A stretch of DNA of 64,000 bases from Tretioscincus oriximinensis (Eukaryota > Chordata > Lepidosauria > Squamata > Gymnophthalmidae). Below the pieces are notes generated by a model. That model was not told where the DNA came from. It saw nothing but the letters and a program-made list of their open reading frames with translations, and ran no database searches. This document shows, piece by piece, positions 23,076-35,173 of the stretch; within the stretch, counting starts at the first letter, position 1, and each line of letters begins with the position of its first letter. The translations under genes were made by a program, and so were the position numbers. Location of the stretch: contig JAJVDF010000782.1 of the NCBI GenBank assembly GCA_022410635.1, forward strand, positions 307,906-371,905, in the 5' to 3' direction.

Positions 23076-23984
23076 CATTTTTTTATTATTGACAAATGGT
23101 ACCCCGGCTACAGAGGTTCTTGTTTTTTAAACTTTATCTACATTTTAAAAGAAAAACAACCCTCTCTGTGTGGTTACAAGACATTCACCTTGCAAAGATA
23201 TGTGTTGTGTGTCCATTTTACGAGGGAGGGGCATTCTGTTAGACCTCATTTCTTGCACAGGGATGCAAATAGTGGGGAAATGGCCTTGGTGAAGAATACC
23301 AGATGAGGGATATCTCATAAAAACCAGGGTAGCACTTTGCAACTTCAATGGATATGAAGAAAGGATTTTTGTTTTAAAAAGAGGCTTATTCTAACCCTGC
23401 ATGAAAAGAGGAACTTTCGCCAGGTGCAGCTTATATAGACTGTAAGGACTAAGTCCAATAGAGATAATGTATTGCACGCCTGTTGAGAAATATCAGCTGG
23501 TGAAAAAATATTTGTCAGCATTTGGACCACATCCTAAAACGCAATATGCATAACGAAGTGTTTTAAAAGCCTCTAATTGCTCACACACTGCTCTCAATGG
23601 ACAATTTGCTGTTCTGAGGCTTCCCAGAACAACCTAAGGGCATTATGAAATAGAATCTATTAGGGATGCAGCAAAGATTTACCTTACGGCTTTTCCGAAT
23701 TGGGGAGTAGACTGAACCATGACTCCTGCCCTCTGTACACTGGGCCACGGTCACACCTAAGTTTTAATCCAGTTTCAGTCCACTTCCAGAAGGACAGAAC
23801 ACGTCAGCAAAGTGGTGGGTGCTTTCTTTCGGCATTTCCTAATGCAGAAACCCCATCTTTGGTTTACAATGTGCAGAAAAATCATTTGGTACTGGGTCCT
23901 TCCATTCGGAAGGCTGACATAGTTGGGTTAAAATTTAGATGTGACTACAGCCCTGGGGTGGAATAGACAAAACTCCTCCTTTCA
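23076..23984. other. No recognised feature
   Basis: No shared repeat or exon was found. Short tracts only. Confidence 0.45.
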
Positions 23985-24278
23985 GGCACGGATAGCTCAG
24001 TGGCTAAGGAATCCGTCTCTCACCTGGGAGATGGGGTTTGGAAGCCCTGTGTGGGACGTGGGGAGGGGTGAGCACCTTCCACTAGCCTGCAGCTTTAACC
24101 AACCCAGCTATTCGAAAGCAAGAAGTGCAAGAAATTGCAACTGACTGCGAGTAGATACATGGGAACCACAACAGACTGGTGGGGAAGATAGAAGGTAAGC
24201 CTTCGGGCAAAAATATCCTTGTAAGCTGCTTTGAGGTGAGAAAAGTGGGGTATAAGAACCCAGTTCTTCTTCTTCTTT
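23985..24278 (+). mobile_element. SINE-A, full length with CTT tail
   Basis: Head GGCACGGATAGCTCAGTGGC, B-box-like GGTTTGGAAGCCC, body GCAAGAAATTGCAACTGACT, 3' end GTATAAGAACCCAG and (TTC)n. Confidence 0.9.
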
Positions 24279-26043
24279 CAAATATCAGGCAGAGCATCTA
24301 TTGTAATTATTATTATTTTTTACCAGATTCATACTTTGCCTGAGAAACAAGGCCCAGTACAAAGGGAAATGGGCAGACTGACATCTGGGTATTTGGAACA
24401 GGAACAATAATGGAAGGAACCGTGAATGGGGTGGGGCAGTGAAAAGAAACTGCAGGATTTAAAGGAGAGATCCCACAATTGCCTTCTCTCTGATGTTCCT
24501 AGGTGCCTCCTTGGTGTTCCTACTTGGGACCATCAAGTAGACTTTTGAGTGATTCACATCTGGATCCTTGTTAGGTTAGTAGACTAGCTGTTGTAGTTGT
24601 GGGAGTGTGCTTAAATTGTGGCCAACTCCATGTTGACTGCAGTGGCACCTCCATGAACATCTTCATGAAGAGTCCTTGGCAAAAGTGGTTTGCCATACTT
24701 CTGGGAAAAGCCTAGGACTACATCGAGATGAGTGGGTTAAATTCACGATTTATTTTAAATTCNGAATTGTCCATTCACACCTCTGCCCCACGTACCTCTC
24801 ATAGCCTGTGTTATGAGAACAAGCATTCTACATTTTGTAGATCTGTCAACTAATGTGTGGCCTCCCGATTGGCTGCTCTTCTCCCTGTCCTGTAGTCTGA
24901 TCACCAGTACGCATGTCTTGCCAAATACTGGGTCTTTGCACACATGGGGGAAGAAGAAAACTTGCTGTGAGAACAGTTTGCAACTACTCTCAGGAAAATC
25001 TGGCAGAACAGAGCTATTTAGCACATGGNGCAGATTCCTCTAGATGTTACTACCATCATGGTAAGGAAATCTCGTGTTGATGTGGCTGAGGAATCAAACT
25101 GGCAACACTTTGCTTTCTAGACTCCTTGGGTTACCACTGAGCTATAATTCCACATAGCCTGAATCACAACAAAGGAACATCCTGTACACTCAGAGATCCT
25201 TTATGCATAGTCTTACTAATCCAGGGTAAGGAGTTCCCCAAGTCACCTTGTCTGCATGGAACCAATGCTAATCCAGATTGTTTCTATGCGAAGAGCTCGA
25301 ACTTGGATTAGGGGTATACCGTATGAATCAGATCAACNTCCTTGCTAGCTTCATCTGGTCCAGATTACCCTGTGACCCATCTGTACATGGACTGGATTTG
25401 TGTGAACATGGGTTCACCCTTCGCATCGTCTTCAAAGCCTCTCTGCTGGGAAATGCTGCCTGTTCCTCCAAAGACAATGCAGAGCTAACTAGCTGCATTC
25501 AAACCCATCAACGAGCAGCCCTGCCTACCTTTGGTTAACACCAAAGAGGACAAATTACAAGCCGGAGGCTCTGTTGCATCGTGTGGATTAATAACTTCAC
25601 ATCCACATCAAAGCACAGTGTTGACTACTTCAAATGCAGACCAATCTGCTCAACGCAAATGCAGTTGTTATAGCTTAGGTTTACTAAACTAGATCTACAC
25701 ACACACACACGGTGCAGCCAAGAAGTGCACCTATAAATCATATTCATGCTATATTTCCACTATCCTACAGAACCACTAGTCAGGGTCACTCCTCCATTTT
25801 TACAGCTTGGCATCCATGCAGATGTTGCTATACACAACTCAGAAGCGCCTTTTCTTCTTCTAAGTTTTTCTCAAAATAAAGCTGCATCGTCCCCTGTTCC
25901 CACTGCTCACAAAAAGCCTTGGCTTATTCACCAAGCCAAGCCAGGTTACTGGATCACCTCAAAGAAAGGATCTGTTCCTTTCTTTGGAGAAGGTGTTCAG
26001 AGAATTCAGATAGGGAAAGGTATTTCCAAACACTGCTGACTAA
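24279..26043. other. No recognised gene
   Basis: 25190-25330 has repeated TAATCCAG pieces resembling 47880-48480 (possible decayed MITE). A short CA repeat lies at about 25697-25711. No exon. Confidence 0.4.
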
Positions 26044-26207
26044 GACCCTGTCCACATGGAGCCTTATTCTCGGTAGTATCTCAGGGCAGAGTCTGGCCAG
26101 GCCACATGCCGGTAAAGACTAGTCCTGCCATAGTGTACACTAACATGTGGATGGCAGGTTCCTATTCCGAAGTATAGCCCAGAATAAGGCTCAGTGTGGG
26201 CAGGGCC
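26044..26207. mobile_element. Harbinger-like MITE, 164 bp, with TAA target duplication
   Basis: The left end GACCCTGTCCACATGGAGCC and the complement of the right end (GGCCCTGCCCACACTGAGCC) are inverted copies, both followed by TTATTC. It is flanked by TAA at 26041-26043 and 26208-26210. A 3-bp TAA/TTA duplication fits PIF/Harbinger. Best copy of a small family in this window. Confidence 0.75.
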
Positions 26208-28558
26208 TAAAGTTCTTTCACGGACCGATGCTTAGATGTTTCTACATGGAAAGACGATGCTCTGCTGAGCCGTGAACAGATATATGCACCCCTTAAAAGA
26301 GGTACTGCAAAACTCTCTCTGCCTCTCCCATTCACTACTTGCACCAGTACATTATTAATATGAAACGAACTCCATCGGAGAGGTCAAAGTGACCTGGCAG
26401 AAGAAGAGATATGTGTGTAAGACACAAAAACAGCTCTTCTCACTTACGTCAAAGTTTACATCCAAGTGAGACAGATATAAACCTGGTTCTCCCAGACTGG
26501 ATATGTTATCTTTTGGTCCACTGACAGGAAGAAGAATGGGAGTGGCATGAACTTGTCAAAGCACAGAAAGTTAAGATTTTTTGGAACGCCCTAAAAATTC
26601 AAGGTGCCATCTAGAACTGTGATGGCGAACCTTGCAGGTTCCTCTCGTGGCTTCTAGTCCTTCCATGTGCCAATGGGAACAGATGAAGGTTTGCCTTTTC
26701 CATCTGCCTGAGATGCTCAGAAATGATTGGTGAGCTATTATGTCAAATAAGATGCTAGTTTAGTTGGCCAGGAGGACGCATCACACATTCTCACGTTCTA
26801 ACCTCCAGACCTGACAACTGAAATATTTTCTACACGGAGCTGCCCTCGAAAGCAGTTTGGAAGCTGGAACTACGACAGAATACGGCACCAAAAGTGCTGA
26901 CAGGAGTTTCCAGTCTCAAATACATCACTCCTGTCTTGAATAAATTGAGCTCTGAAGCTAAGGCTATTTGCTCCTGGTCTTCAGAGTCCTCAGTGGCTCN
27001 CTGCAAACATCACACATTTTCTGATTTTCTATGTATATTAGAGGCGCCAGTGTATGCGGATGCTACCAATTTTAAACTGCTTTCAAACCACTTTTTAATG
27101 TGTGTTGCTGAAGCCTACACTCACTCTTACCTTCTTACTCACTTTCTTTCCGTACCCTAAAGCTCGTAATAATACTACCCTTCCCTGCTGAAATAAAAAA
27201 ACTGAAAGGGGAGAAACTTCCAGCTAAATTGTTCTCATGAGTGAGCCGTTGATTTAGCTACTGAAAATGCACTTTGGTTAAAATCCGCTAAAATCCAATC
27301 TGTATTTGCTCCTTGGGGCATTTTGTAACTTTGCACATGCCCTGAAGCATTCTTGCTGATGTCATTGCCAGCTAACGCCTTAACCTCGCTCCTCTTCCCA
27401 GTTCAAAGGCCTGCAGCTTAAGGCCATATTCTTCAGCCAATTTACTGGTTTCTTTCCAAATTTGAAAATCAAACGGCTTGATGAATCATTCTAAATCCAG
27501 ACCACATGAAGTTTGAAACTTCGTAAAGCAAAGTTCTGAGTACCCAAAGGGAGGGAAGGGGAACGATACCCATTTATCCACGGCTGCTAGAGCTATGGGC
27601 CCACGTGGGGCAAACGCACTGGAGCTACTTCCTCTGATTCAAAAGTCTGGAGCTTGGCAACAAACTGGACACTTGGACAACTCAACTAGTCTTTCCTGTC
27701 TCATTGCTACCAATCCCCCCCCAACAGCCATTCAATGTAACGCAGAATTGTCTACACTCCTACTGGCTGCAGAACAAAGGTCCTTAGAAACATAAAATGA
27801 AACCACTCCGTCTGCAATTTTTTCTATTAATCTTCTCCCTATAAACAAATCAGCATCCAAATGTTTTGAAGCATGGATTCCAACACATTCCCTCCTCTAC
27901 GGGAGAAAGGAATTCTTACGTGACCGTATTCTCTGGCAGACTAGACCCCCACGATCAATTCCTCACCGAAAAACAGAAACCAAATCCATTCTCCAACAGG
28001 GGTTCTCCAGTCTGCCGAGTGAGCAGCAAATAAATCCAGCTACATCCATCTCCCGGGCAAGACGGAGGTAACAAAACCAGCAGAAAACCCCAGGCACCCT
28101 CTACCGCTTCTACGGGAATCAAATCAAAGGGTTGCTGCCACTGGTCAACTCAGAGGTGAAAAGCAGCAGTAAAAATCTGATTCCCGTACGGTTGGGTTGT
28201 CTCTCGCTGCCAGGACGCTTCATTCTCCCAGCTAAATAAGATCCTCTTTGTCGAGATCTGTGGCTAGAAAAAAAGGGGAAAAAGAAACCCCCTTTGTTAA
28301 GCACAACCTCCCAACCACCCTTGGAACAAGGAAGATCATTACCCGTCTCTTCTGTGCCGCCTTCGAAGCATTTCCCAGCAAGATGGGCTGAGTTACTCCA
28401 GTTTTCTAATAGCTTCAGGCCTGGAATGGGGGATTTCACATCTTCACCTTGCTTCTGTTTCTCGGCAAGACATCCCAGAGCGGATTGAGAAAAGGCCCCT
28501 CTTTATTGGCTTTCTTTTCTTCTTCCTTTCTTCTCTGCTTCCCTTCCTTGGTGCTTAC
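26208..28558. other. No recognised feature
   Basis: Long stretch without shared repeats. Open frames such as 27595-27795 show no motif or splice pair. Confidence 0.4.
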
Positions 28559-28677
28559 AGCAGCTGCATTCTGCAAGTTCTGCAGCAGCAAAAGCTCTGC
28601 CTTCCTTCCCTTCGTCTCCCGGAGCTGCTCGTAAAGGATCAACACAGCTCCTTGTTTCAGAGATGATGAAGAATTCA
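28559..28677 (-). CDS. Possible unidentified coding exon, 119 bp
   Basis: On the minus strand a pyrimidine-rich tract and CTTCCTGCAG (AG at 28679-28678) precede an open segment ending GCTGCT|GTAAGC (GT at 28558-28557). It encodes 39 codons after two bases. The middle looks protein-like and helical: AVLILYEQLRETKGRKAELL, then LLQNLQNAAA. It enters in phase 1 and leaves in phase 0. I do not recognise it. It could belong to an unknown transcript, be an upstream ARHGEF15 exon, or be a chance frame. Confidence 0.25.
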
Positions 28678-28679
28678 CT

Positions 28680-29317
28680 GCAGGAAGAAAGGGGGGAGGA
28701 AGGGAGAAGAGGGTTTTGGTTTTTTTNAAAAAAGATCATCCACCCCTTGGCTCTGGTTTGTAATATCTGATGTGTGGCACAAAAGCAGGAAAAGGAACAG
28801 GATTGGCAGAGGTGTCCACGCAAGGGAACCCAAGAGAGAAAGGGTGAGGAAAGATGGCTTATTCAGGAAGGAGGGGAACGGCAGGCTGAAAGGTGGGAAA
28901 GATATACTGGGGTTCCTTTTCTGGAAAGAGAGAAGGCAGTGGAGGGGCAGGAATATGATGAGCTGCTGTAAAAAGGTGGGTCGGTTTCAGAAGTCTGCCC
29001 AAAATAATGCAAAATGCTAATCTTGCTGGAGATCAAGTCTACACACAATGTCTGCCTGTGTAGTTTAACATTGTCGTTACAAGTTGAAACCTGCAACACA
29101 CAGACAGACACACACGTCAACAAAGTCCAACAGTTGCAAATGTTTCTTTCTTGCATGTCTGTTTTATTTATTCCCTTTCCCCTCCTAACTCCACCCTTCC
29201 ACCAAAAGCATTCAAACGGGAGGACGTGCTCTTCGCAGACTTTTGCTTTATCCTTACAAGACCTCTGAGGGTTAAGATGAGATCTTAGTCCTGTCTGCCT
29301 GGAGCTTTATTCTAGAA
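28680..29317. other. No recognised feature; half MITE at the end
   Basis: 29285-29318 (CTTAGTCCTGTCTGCCTGGA, CTTTATTCTAG) resembles the left arm of the Harbinger-like MITE and is cut by the L2 that follows. Confidence 0.4.
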
Positions 29318-30235
29318 TGGATCTTTTTATTTATTTATTTATTTATGCTTATACCCCGCCCTATACTCAAAGGTCTCAGGTCGGCCAAAACAGTAAAACA
29401 TCAGTACAAAATTAAAACAGTATAAAACAGTATTTAAAAGTAGAGACAGAGATGACATTTCTTCAGCCAAAGCCCAGGTAAAAGAGGTGCTTCAAGGATC
29501 TTCTAAAACCATATAATGATGATGACATATGCACCTCGAGGGGCAGACTATTCCAAAGACGGGGGGGGGGGGGGCAAACACTGAGAAGGCCTTACCTTGG
29601 GTCCCCATTCCACTGGCTTTTCAAAGGGGTGGTACAGCGAAGAGGGCCTCCCCTGCAGATCTTAAGGCACGGGCAGGTCAGTATGGGAGAAGGTGTTCCT
29701 TTAGATATTTGGGGCCCAAGTTATTTAGGGCTTTATAAGTTAAAGTCAACACCTGGAATTGGGCTCGGTAGTAGGTGGGCAGCCAGTGCAGCTCTTTCAA
29801 GACCGGCGTGATGTGTGTCTGGCCAGCCATTCTGGTCAGCATTCTAAACCAACTGCAGCTTCCGAACCATTTTTAAGGGCAGCCCCATATAGGTCACATT
29901 ACAATAGTCCAATCTGGAAGTTACCAGAGCATGGATTACTGAGGCTAAATCATCCCTGTTCAGAAGTGGCCGTAACTGGCAAACCAGACGTAGGTGGAAG
30001 TGGGCACTCCTGGCCACTGCCTCCATCTGGTTTTCAAGTGTCAGTGCAGAGTCCAGAAGCACCCCAAGATTTTGCACCTGTCCCCTATAGAGTAATTCTA
30101 CCCCAACAAGGACAGGGTGCCTCCCCACTTCACGAACCCGGGATGTTCTGACACACAGCACCTCCGTCGTGTCTGGATTCAGCTTCATTGCCCCCGATCC
30201 AGCCCATCAACGCCTCAAATTACTAGTGCACACTA
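29318..30235 (-). mobile_element. L2-type LINE, 5'-truncated, about 0.9 kb
   Basis: Plus orientation begins with a (TTTA)n tail and ATACCCCGCCCTATACTC. On the minus strand 30188-29844 encodes LKLNPDTT-like text: KLNPDTTEVLCV, QNLGVLLDSALTLENQMEAV, RPLLNRDDLASVIHALVTSR, LDYCN, all typical of L2 reverse-transcriptase C-termini. A run of 14 G (29561-29574) breaks the later part. Confidence 0.88.
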
Positions 30236-30361
30236 TAGCCTTTTATACACATTCTGGTTTAAGGGGCTTGGTAGCCCATATTGTCTGCAAGGGACTAGTG
30301 TTAATCTCCCAAGAGCTCTCTAAATTAGATTAGTGGTACTAATGCTGCCTGAACCACTTTA

Positions 30362-30976
30362 AGCAGCCGCACATACTGTGTACAATTCTGTTCACCATAT
30401 CTCAAAAAAGATATTGTGGAACTACAGAAGTTGCAGAAAAGGGCAACAAAAATNATCAAGGGGNTGGAGCACTTCCCTTATGAAGGCAGGTTGCAACATC
30501 TGGGTCTCTTCACGCTCGAAAGACAATGTTTAAGAGATGTATAAAATTATGCATGGGATGGATGAGGTAAATACATAAAAAAGTATTTTCTCTACCACAC
30601 AGCACTAGTACCAGGCTAGTGCCTTAAAACTGAGTAAGGACAGACAAAGGAAANTATTTTTTCACGTAGAGTGTCTTTTGTCTGTGGAATTTACTTCCAG
30701 AAGAGGTTGTGGTAGGTAGCAACCTGGATAGCATTAAGACAGGATTAGACAAAAACTCATGGATCATGTTGAATAGATCTTTTGATACTGCCTCTGGGAT
30801 GGAGCAACAGGTAAGATTCCTGAAATGCCATTTGCAGTGAGTTGAGCACTGGTGAGATTTTGCTTTCTTCTGTTTCAGACTGCCAGGTGCAATAGGAGGG
30901 CCTCTGTGTGAGATAAGAGTGCTGGACCTGATGAGCTCTGGCCCAATTCAGCAGGACTCCTCTTATGTTCTTATGA
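30362..30976 (+). mobile_element. CR1 LINE 3' fragment, older
   Basis: Contains TACTGTGTACAATTCTGTTC, GTTGCAGAAAAGGGCAACAA, CTGTGGAATTTACTTCCAGA and ends CCTCTTATGTTCTTATGA. The ORF2 frame is broken by several indels and two N bases. Confidence 0.85.
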
Positions 30977-30984
30977 CTGAAAAT

Positions 30985-31661
30985 CAGGTGGATTTGATTT
31001 AAATCTAACTGATTTAAATCAGTTTAAATCAGTGATTTAAATCAAAGTTTCTACCTAAAGTATTGTGCTCAAAGTTTCACTTTCATTTTCTTGTCTGCTT
31101 GCCCTTCCTCCTCCTCACACTTAGATTCACATTCTTCTTGTGTTGTGCAGATCTATTCCACTCCAAACAATCAGAAACATATTGTCTAACTTCTTGGACT
31201 TGGCACTGAAGGGGTTGATTCTGTATTCATAGGTTTGTAGAACAATAGGATTAAGGTCTTTTTCTCAACTCTGTTCATNTTGTAACATTTTTGCTGTGAA
31301 GAAGAGGCTGGGACCTCTGCGGAGTCAAATTCAGTTTTGAGAACTGCGTAAGTAAAGCGAGCGTCTGTGATAATATAGGAGAGAAACTGCCCACTAATCC
31401 CACAGAAACCTCTGGAAGAGCATGGCATTGTGAATGTTACACATATACAGCCTTTATTCTACTGAGTTAAACAACTCAGCTTTATCTCATGATGGAAGAA
31501 CCTTTGGATGGTAAAATATTTTCCTCAAAAAGCAGTTTATTGAAAAAAACCCGATTTAAATAAAAAAAATCCGATTTAAATTAAAAAATCTGATTTAAAT
31601 AAAAATAAAAATCCGATTTTTTTGATTTTTTTAAAAAAAACATTGATTTTTATCCACCCTG
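30985..31661. mobile_element. hAT non-autonomous element, copy 1 (677 bp)
   Basis: It begins CAGGTGGATTTGATTTAAATC-like (one G shorter than copy 2) and ends GATTTTTATCCACCCTG, an inverted match of the start. It is flanked by CTGAAAAT at 30977-30984 and 31662-31669, an exact 8-bp duplication. Both arms are made of repeated GATTTAAATC palindromes. The centre holds an 80-codon minus-strand frame (31428-31186) also open in copy 2. It sits directly behind a CR1 3' end. Confidence 0.92.
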
Positions 31662-31669
31662 CTGAAAAT

Positions 31670-32264
31670 CCTCCGGTTTTGAATCTAATTCTACAATTAG
31701 GATACCAATCATTTCCTTACACCCTGGGTTTCTCATTTAAAGTTAAACTGGGTATGTTCTCCTAGCCACACACAGATTTTTTATCAGCTTGAACAGCACA
31801 ACATCTGTTGCAGGAGGTCAAAACCATGATGTGGCCAAAAGTACACGCTCACCACCCACCCTAACAAATACAGGTATGACTGAATACTTTTGATAACATC
31901 GTGTAGTTTGAATTTTCTGCTTGGGAGGCAATTTCATGGGCTCTGGAAAAAACGTAGCCAGGAAAATCTGCACAAATATGTCCACACTTTCTCTGTGTAG
32001 CACCTCTGTCAACATTACTTAAAATGTTATTTTGCCTAGCAAAGAACCTTTTAGATTTCTCCTGTTCTGAAAGTCCTGCCAGACAAATTTTCAGAGGACT
32101 ACAGCCTCAAGCACCTACTTAGCTCTGTTAATAGGAACTGAAAAGCATTTAAAAGCATCAGGAATGTGCACACAGGTAGGAAGCAATTGTGTAAGTCTTC
32201 ATAAGAATGCAGCCCATGGAGTCAAGCTGAAGATCCCCTAGTTAGAGTTCCAGCAGCTGGGACA
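31670..32264. other. No recognised feature
   Basis: Unique-looking sequence with no shared repeat. Confidence 0.45.
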
Positions 32265-33040
32265 GATGTTGCACCAAACTCTACTGGTCTCTGTGGCGTC
32301 CTCCATTTTACAGGTTTGTGTTTCTTTAATAAATTACCAGATATCCCATGGGGAGGGGGGAAGAGTAGGCCTGGGCAGGGGCGTGGCTTCCTGGTTCCCT
32401 GTTTGGGAGGGGGCGTGGCTGGAGGAGCCAGCCAATGGGGCCTCGAGTAGCCGGTTGGTCAGCACATAAAAAGGAAGCTGACCAGGGCTAGAGGCTTTTC
32501 TGTCGGGGACTTGTGGTGTAGCAAGTGACAGAGGGTTCCGCTTCTGATCTGCCTCAGAGGGAGGGGGTGGAAGTGTATGGAAGCCTGATGGAGTCAAAGC
32601 TGAGGCTTGACTTGGGGGTGGAACAAGTAAAGTGACACAGGGCCTGTCTCTTTAAGGATCTGGAAACTAATGTTGCACTTGCTTGGTGTGTGTGTGCTTG
32701 AGTCAGGCTTACTTGATAAAAGCCAAAGCCTTATTATTATAATCTTCTCTCTTTTCCTTATTTGTGAATAATAAACTTGTTATTTGTTTCATTTCAAACA
32801 TCTCTTCCTTTCTTTTATTTCTGTATCAACAAAATTAAGCACGCTACTGGTGGGGGCTGTGAATAAAGCCCTCATCCTGAGGTAAACACTGAGGCCTTGT
32901 GTAGGCCTGAGGAAAGTACTGTTGCTCCAAGCAGTCGTGGGTGCTGGCTTGGGCAACGGGGGATATTGTGGCACCCCTGACTGTGAGGGTCATCTAATCG
33001 TAGGGCCCTCAGGTAGNGGTTACCACAGTCTCTGACAGTC
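32265..33040 (+). mobile_element. Candidate solo LTR or promoter-bearing repeat
   Basis: Contains in order two GC boxes (GGGGCGTGGC near 32379; GGGGGCGTGGC near 32409), a CCAAT box (AGCCAATGGG, about 32431), a TATA-like CACATAAAAAGGAAG (about 32463), then about 300 bp later AATAATAAACTTG (about 32766) before a T-rich segment. This is the layout of U3-R-U5 in an LTR. It could start TGTTGCACC and end CTCTGACA, but I see no certain 4-6 bp duplication and no internal retroviral sequence. A host promoter is the alternative. Confidence 0.4.
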
Positions 33041-34130
33041 CAGCAATCATTTTGAGGAGTTGATCATTTTGTCCAGGCATCACTGGTTTACATGTTCAAC
33101 ATACTTAGCAGAAGTATGCGCCTTAGCATAAGGAGATATGCCTTCATCTTCTGACTCCATGCAGAAAAATTCTCAGCTCCTCGTAAGGGTTCAAAAGGAA
33201 TGCTTTGCATAGACGATGCCATGATGAAAAACAGCAGAACAGCAAACAATGCCCCTTCTCAGTTTGTGAGCTCAAAATACCCGGTCCGGTTCTGGTACTG
33301 GTTCTGGGCGCATAACCAAGGATTTCCATCCAAATACTTTTGTAAACCAAATATTCCTCGTACCCAAAAACATTTATGATAATTGTCTCTTCTGCTAGCA
33401 ATAAACTTATCTGATCCTTTACACATAACAGTAAAAACAACACAGGAATGACTTAATTCAGCTCAGAGATAACAGCTGAACAGAAACAATAGTTTTCAGT
33501 CCTATTAAAATATAGTTAACAACTCAGCTTTTTGAAGGTTCTTTTGACCTATTCTCCTCTCTACACGTCTGCATCTTTTTAGATTGCACACTCTTATTTA
33601 CTTTATACATTTTTCTCCAAGAAAGCCTTAGCAATCCTATTTTACTGCACGGTTTGCATTTCTACTGCTTTTCAGAACCCAGCTTTATAAATGAGTGTCC
33701 CTAGGCGATCATTTACTTCACAGCATCTGGTGTAGAAGACTACAGGGTAACAGGAGAAGCAGGAAGAGGGGGAGGGAAGAGAGGAAGGAGGCAGAATTAG
33801 CGGGAGGTTGGGAGGAGACAAAGGGGGGAGGGGAGAAGCTGAGAGCTCATTCAATTGCTTCGGAACAAGCTCTTTGACTAGTCCTAAAATATATCTCAGA
33901 ATAAGGCTCAGCGCTGAAAGAGCCTAGTTAGGACCAGGTGAGTGTGGATAGCTAAGGAAGGATCAGCCAAAATTATAGAGGCCAAGTGTACCAATGGCTA
34001 CTAGAATGGATGGCCAAACACCAAAATCCCAACCTAGAGAAAAAAAACCACAGCAAAACCAACAAACTCCAAAAAAAATAGCAGAGCCAAATATAAACCA
34101 ATTGAAACTATAAGCTATGTATCAGATGAC
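33041..34130. other. No gene; purine-rich tract
   Basis: 33745-33845 is a G/A-rich tract. 33880-33930 (ATATATCTCAGAATAAGGCT) is a Harbinger-like MITE arm. 34030-34085 is A-rich. Confidence 0.4.
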
Positions 34131-34514
34131 ATAAGAACATAAGAAGAGCCATACTGGATCAGGCCACAGCCCATCTGGCATTCTGTCTCACACAGAGGCC
34201 CACCAGATGCACCTGGGCAGTCCGAACAGAGGAAAGCAAAATATGCTCTTGTTCATGACTCCCTGCAAATGCTATTTCAGGAGTCCTGCCTGTTGCTCAC
34301 CCCGGAGGCAGCATCCAGACATCCATCCTAGGACCCATTTATATACCCTTGGTGTCCATAAACCTGTCTGGTCCTGTCTTGAAACTATCCAAGCTGTTAG
34401 CTACCATCACCACTTCAGGCAGTAAATTCCACAGGCCGATGACCCTCTGGGTGAAAAAATACTTTGCTTTGTCTGTTCTCACTTTTCTACCCATCAGTTT
34501 CAAGGAGGGCCCTC
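34131..34514 (-). mobile_element. CR1 LINE 3' fragment, young-type
   Basis: Starts ATAAGAACATAAGAAGAGCC and ends in the ORF2 region at AAGGAGGGCCCTCT. The minus strand encodes LKLMGRKVRTDKAKYFFTQR and the usual C-terminal end, with small changes. Confidence 0.88.
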
Positions 34515-35117
34515 TCAATCCAGGTGGCCTCAATGAGGATATAAATTGGATATAAGTTTGATATTGTGTTTGTTTTGCTTTCTACATCTGCCTTCCCTTT
34601 GAGTGGTTGCAGAATCTTGTATATTTTGTCTTTGTATATTCCTGTGATATCTATGTTGATAGTGTTTGGTATTTTGTGTTGCACTTTATCTGTATTTCTG
34701 TGTGTGAGCTGTTACGTCAGCAGCCTTTAAATCCCATTTGGGAGTTTAATGCATATGTCCAGAAATTTTGAATGCCCCTTGGCTATATATTCTTTTTACA
34801 TATAGGATTAGGTAAGTAGTAAGACATTTTTATTAGTATCGTTTTGTATTAATGTATGGATGGTTACTTACCTTATTGCGCTTCTGGGTAGTTGCTGTGC
34901 GCCACTGGAAAAGACCAAGTGTCAAGGATACTTCATCAGCATGGGGAAATTATGTCTTTTTATATTTTATAATTTGAGTATTTCAATTGTATTAGAGTCA
35001 CTATTATTGTTTGATGTTTTACAGGGCTATATGTCTAGTTTGTATAATTGCCACAGTATGTTATAATTCTAATGGTTTACCTTTGCTTCTGCTGTTTTTT
35101 TGCTTTTTGAAGGTTGT
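34515..35117. other. AT-rich sequence, unclassified
   Basis: T-rich plus strand; a minus-strand frame (34684-34487) crosses into the CR1. It could be the remains of another retroelement, but no motif can be named. Confidence 0.35.
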
Positions 35118-35165
35118 TGGTTTTACTAGAATGGATGCCCATAGGCTACCTCCAGGTTGGACTCT
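35118..35165 (+). mobile_element. Old CR1 3'UTR, left piece
   Basis: TTACTAGAATGGATGCCCAT and CTCCAGGTTGGA match the CR1 3'UTR also seen at 55.6 kb; the element continues at 35938 beyond the inserted hAT. Confidence 0.55.
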
Positions 35166-35173
35166 CAGCTAGG

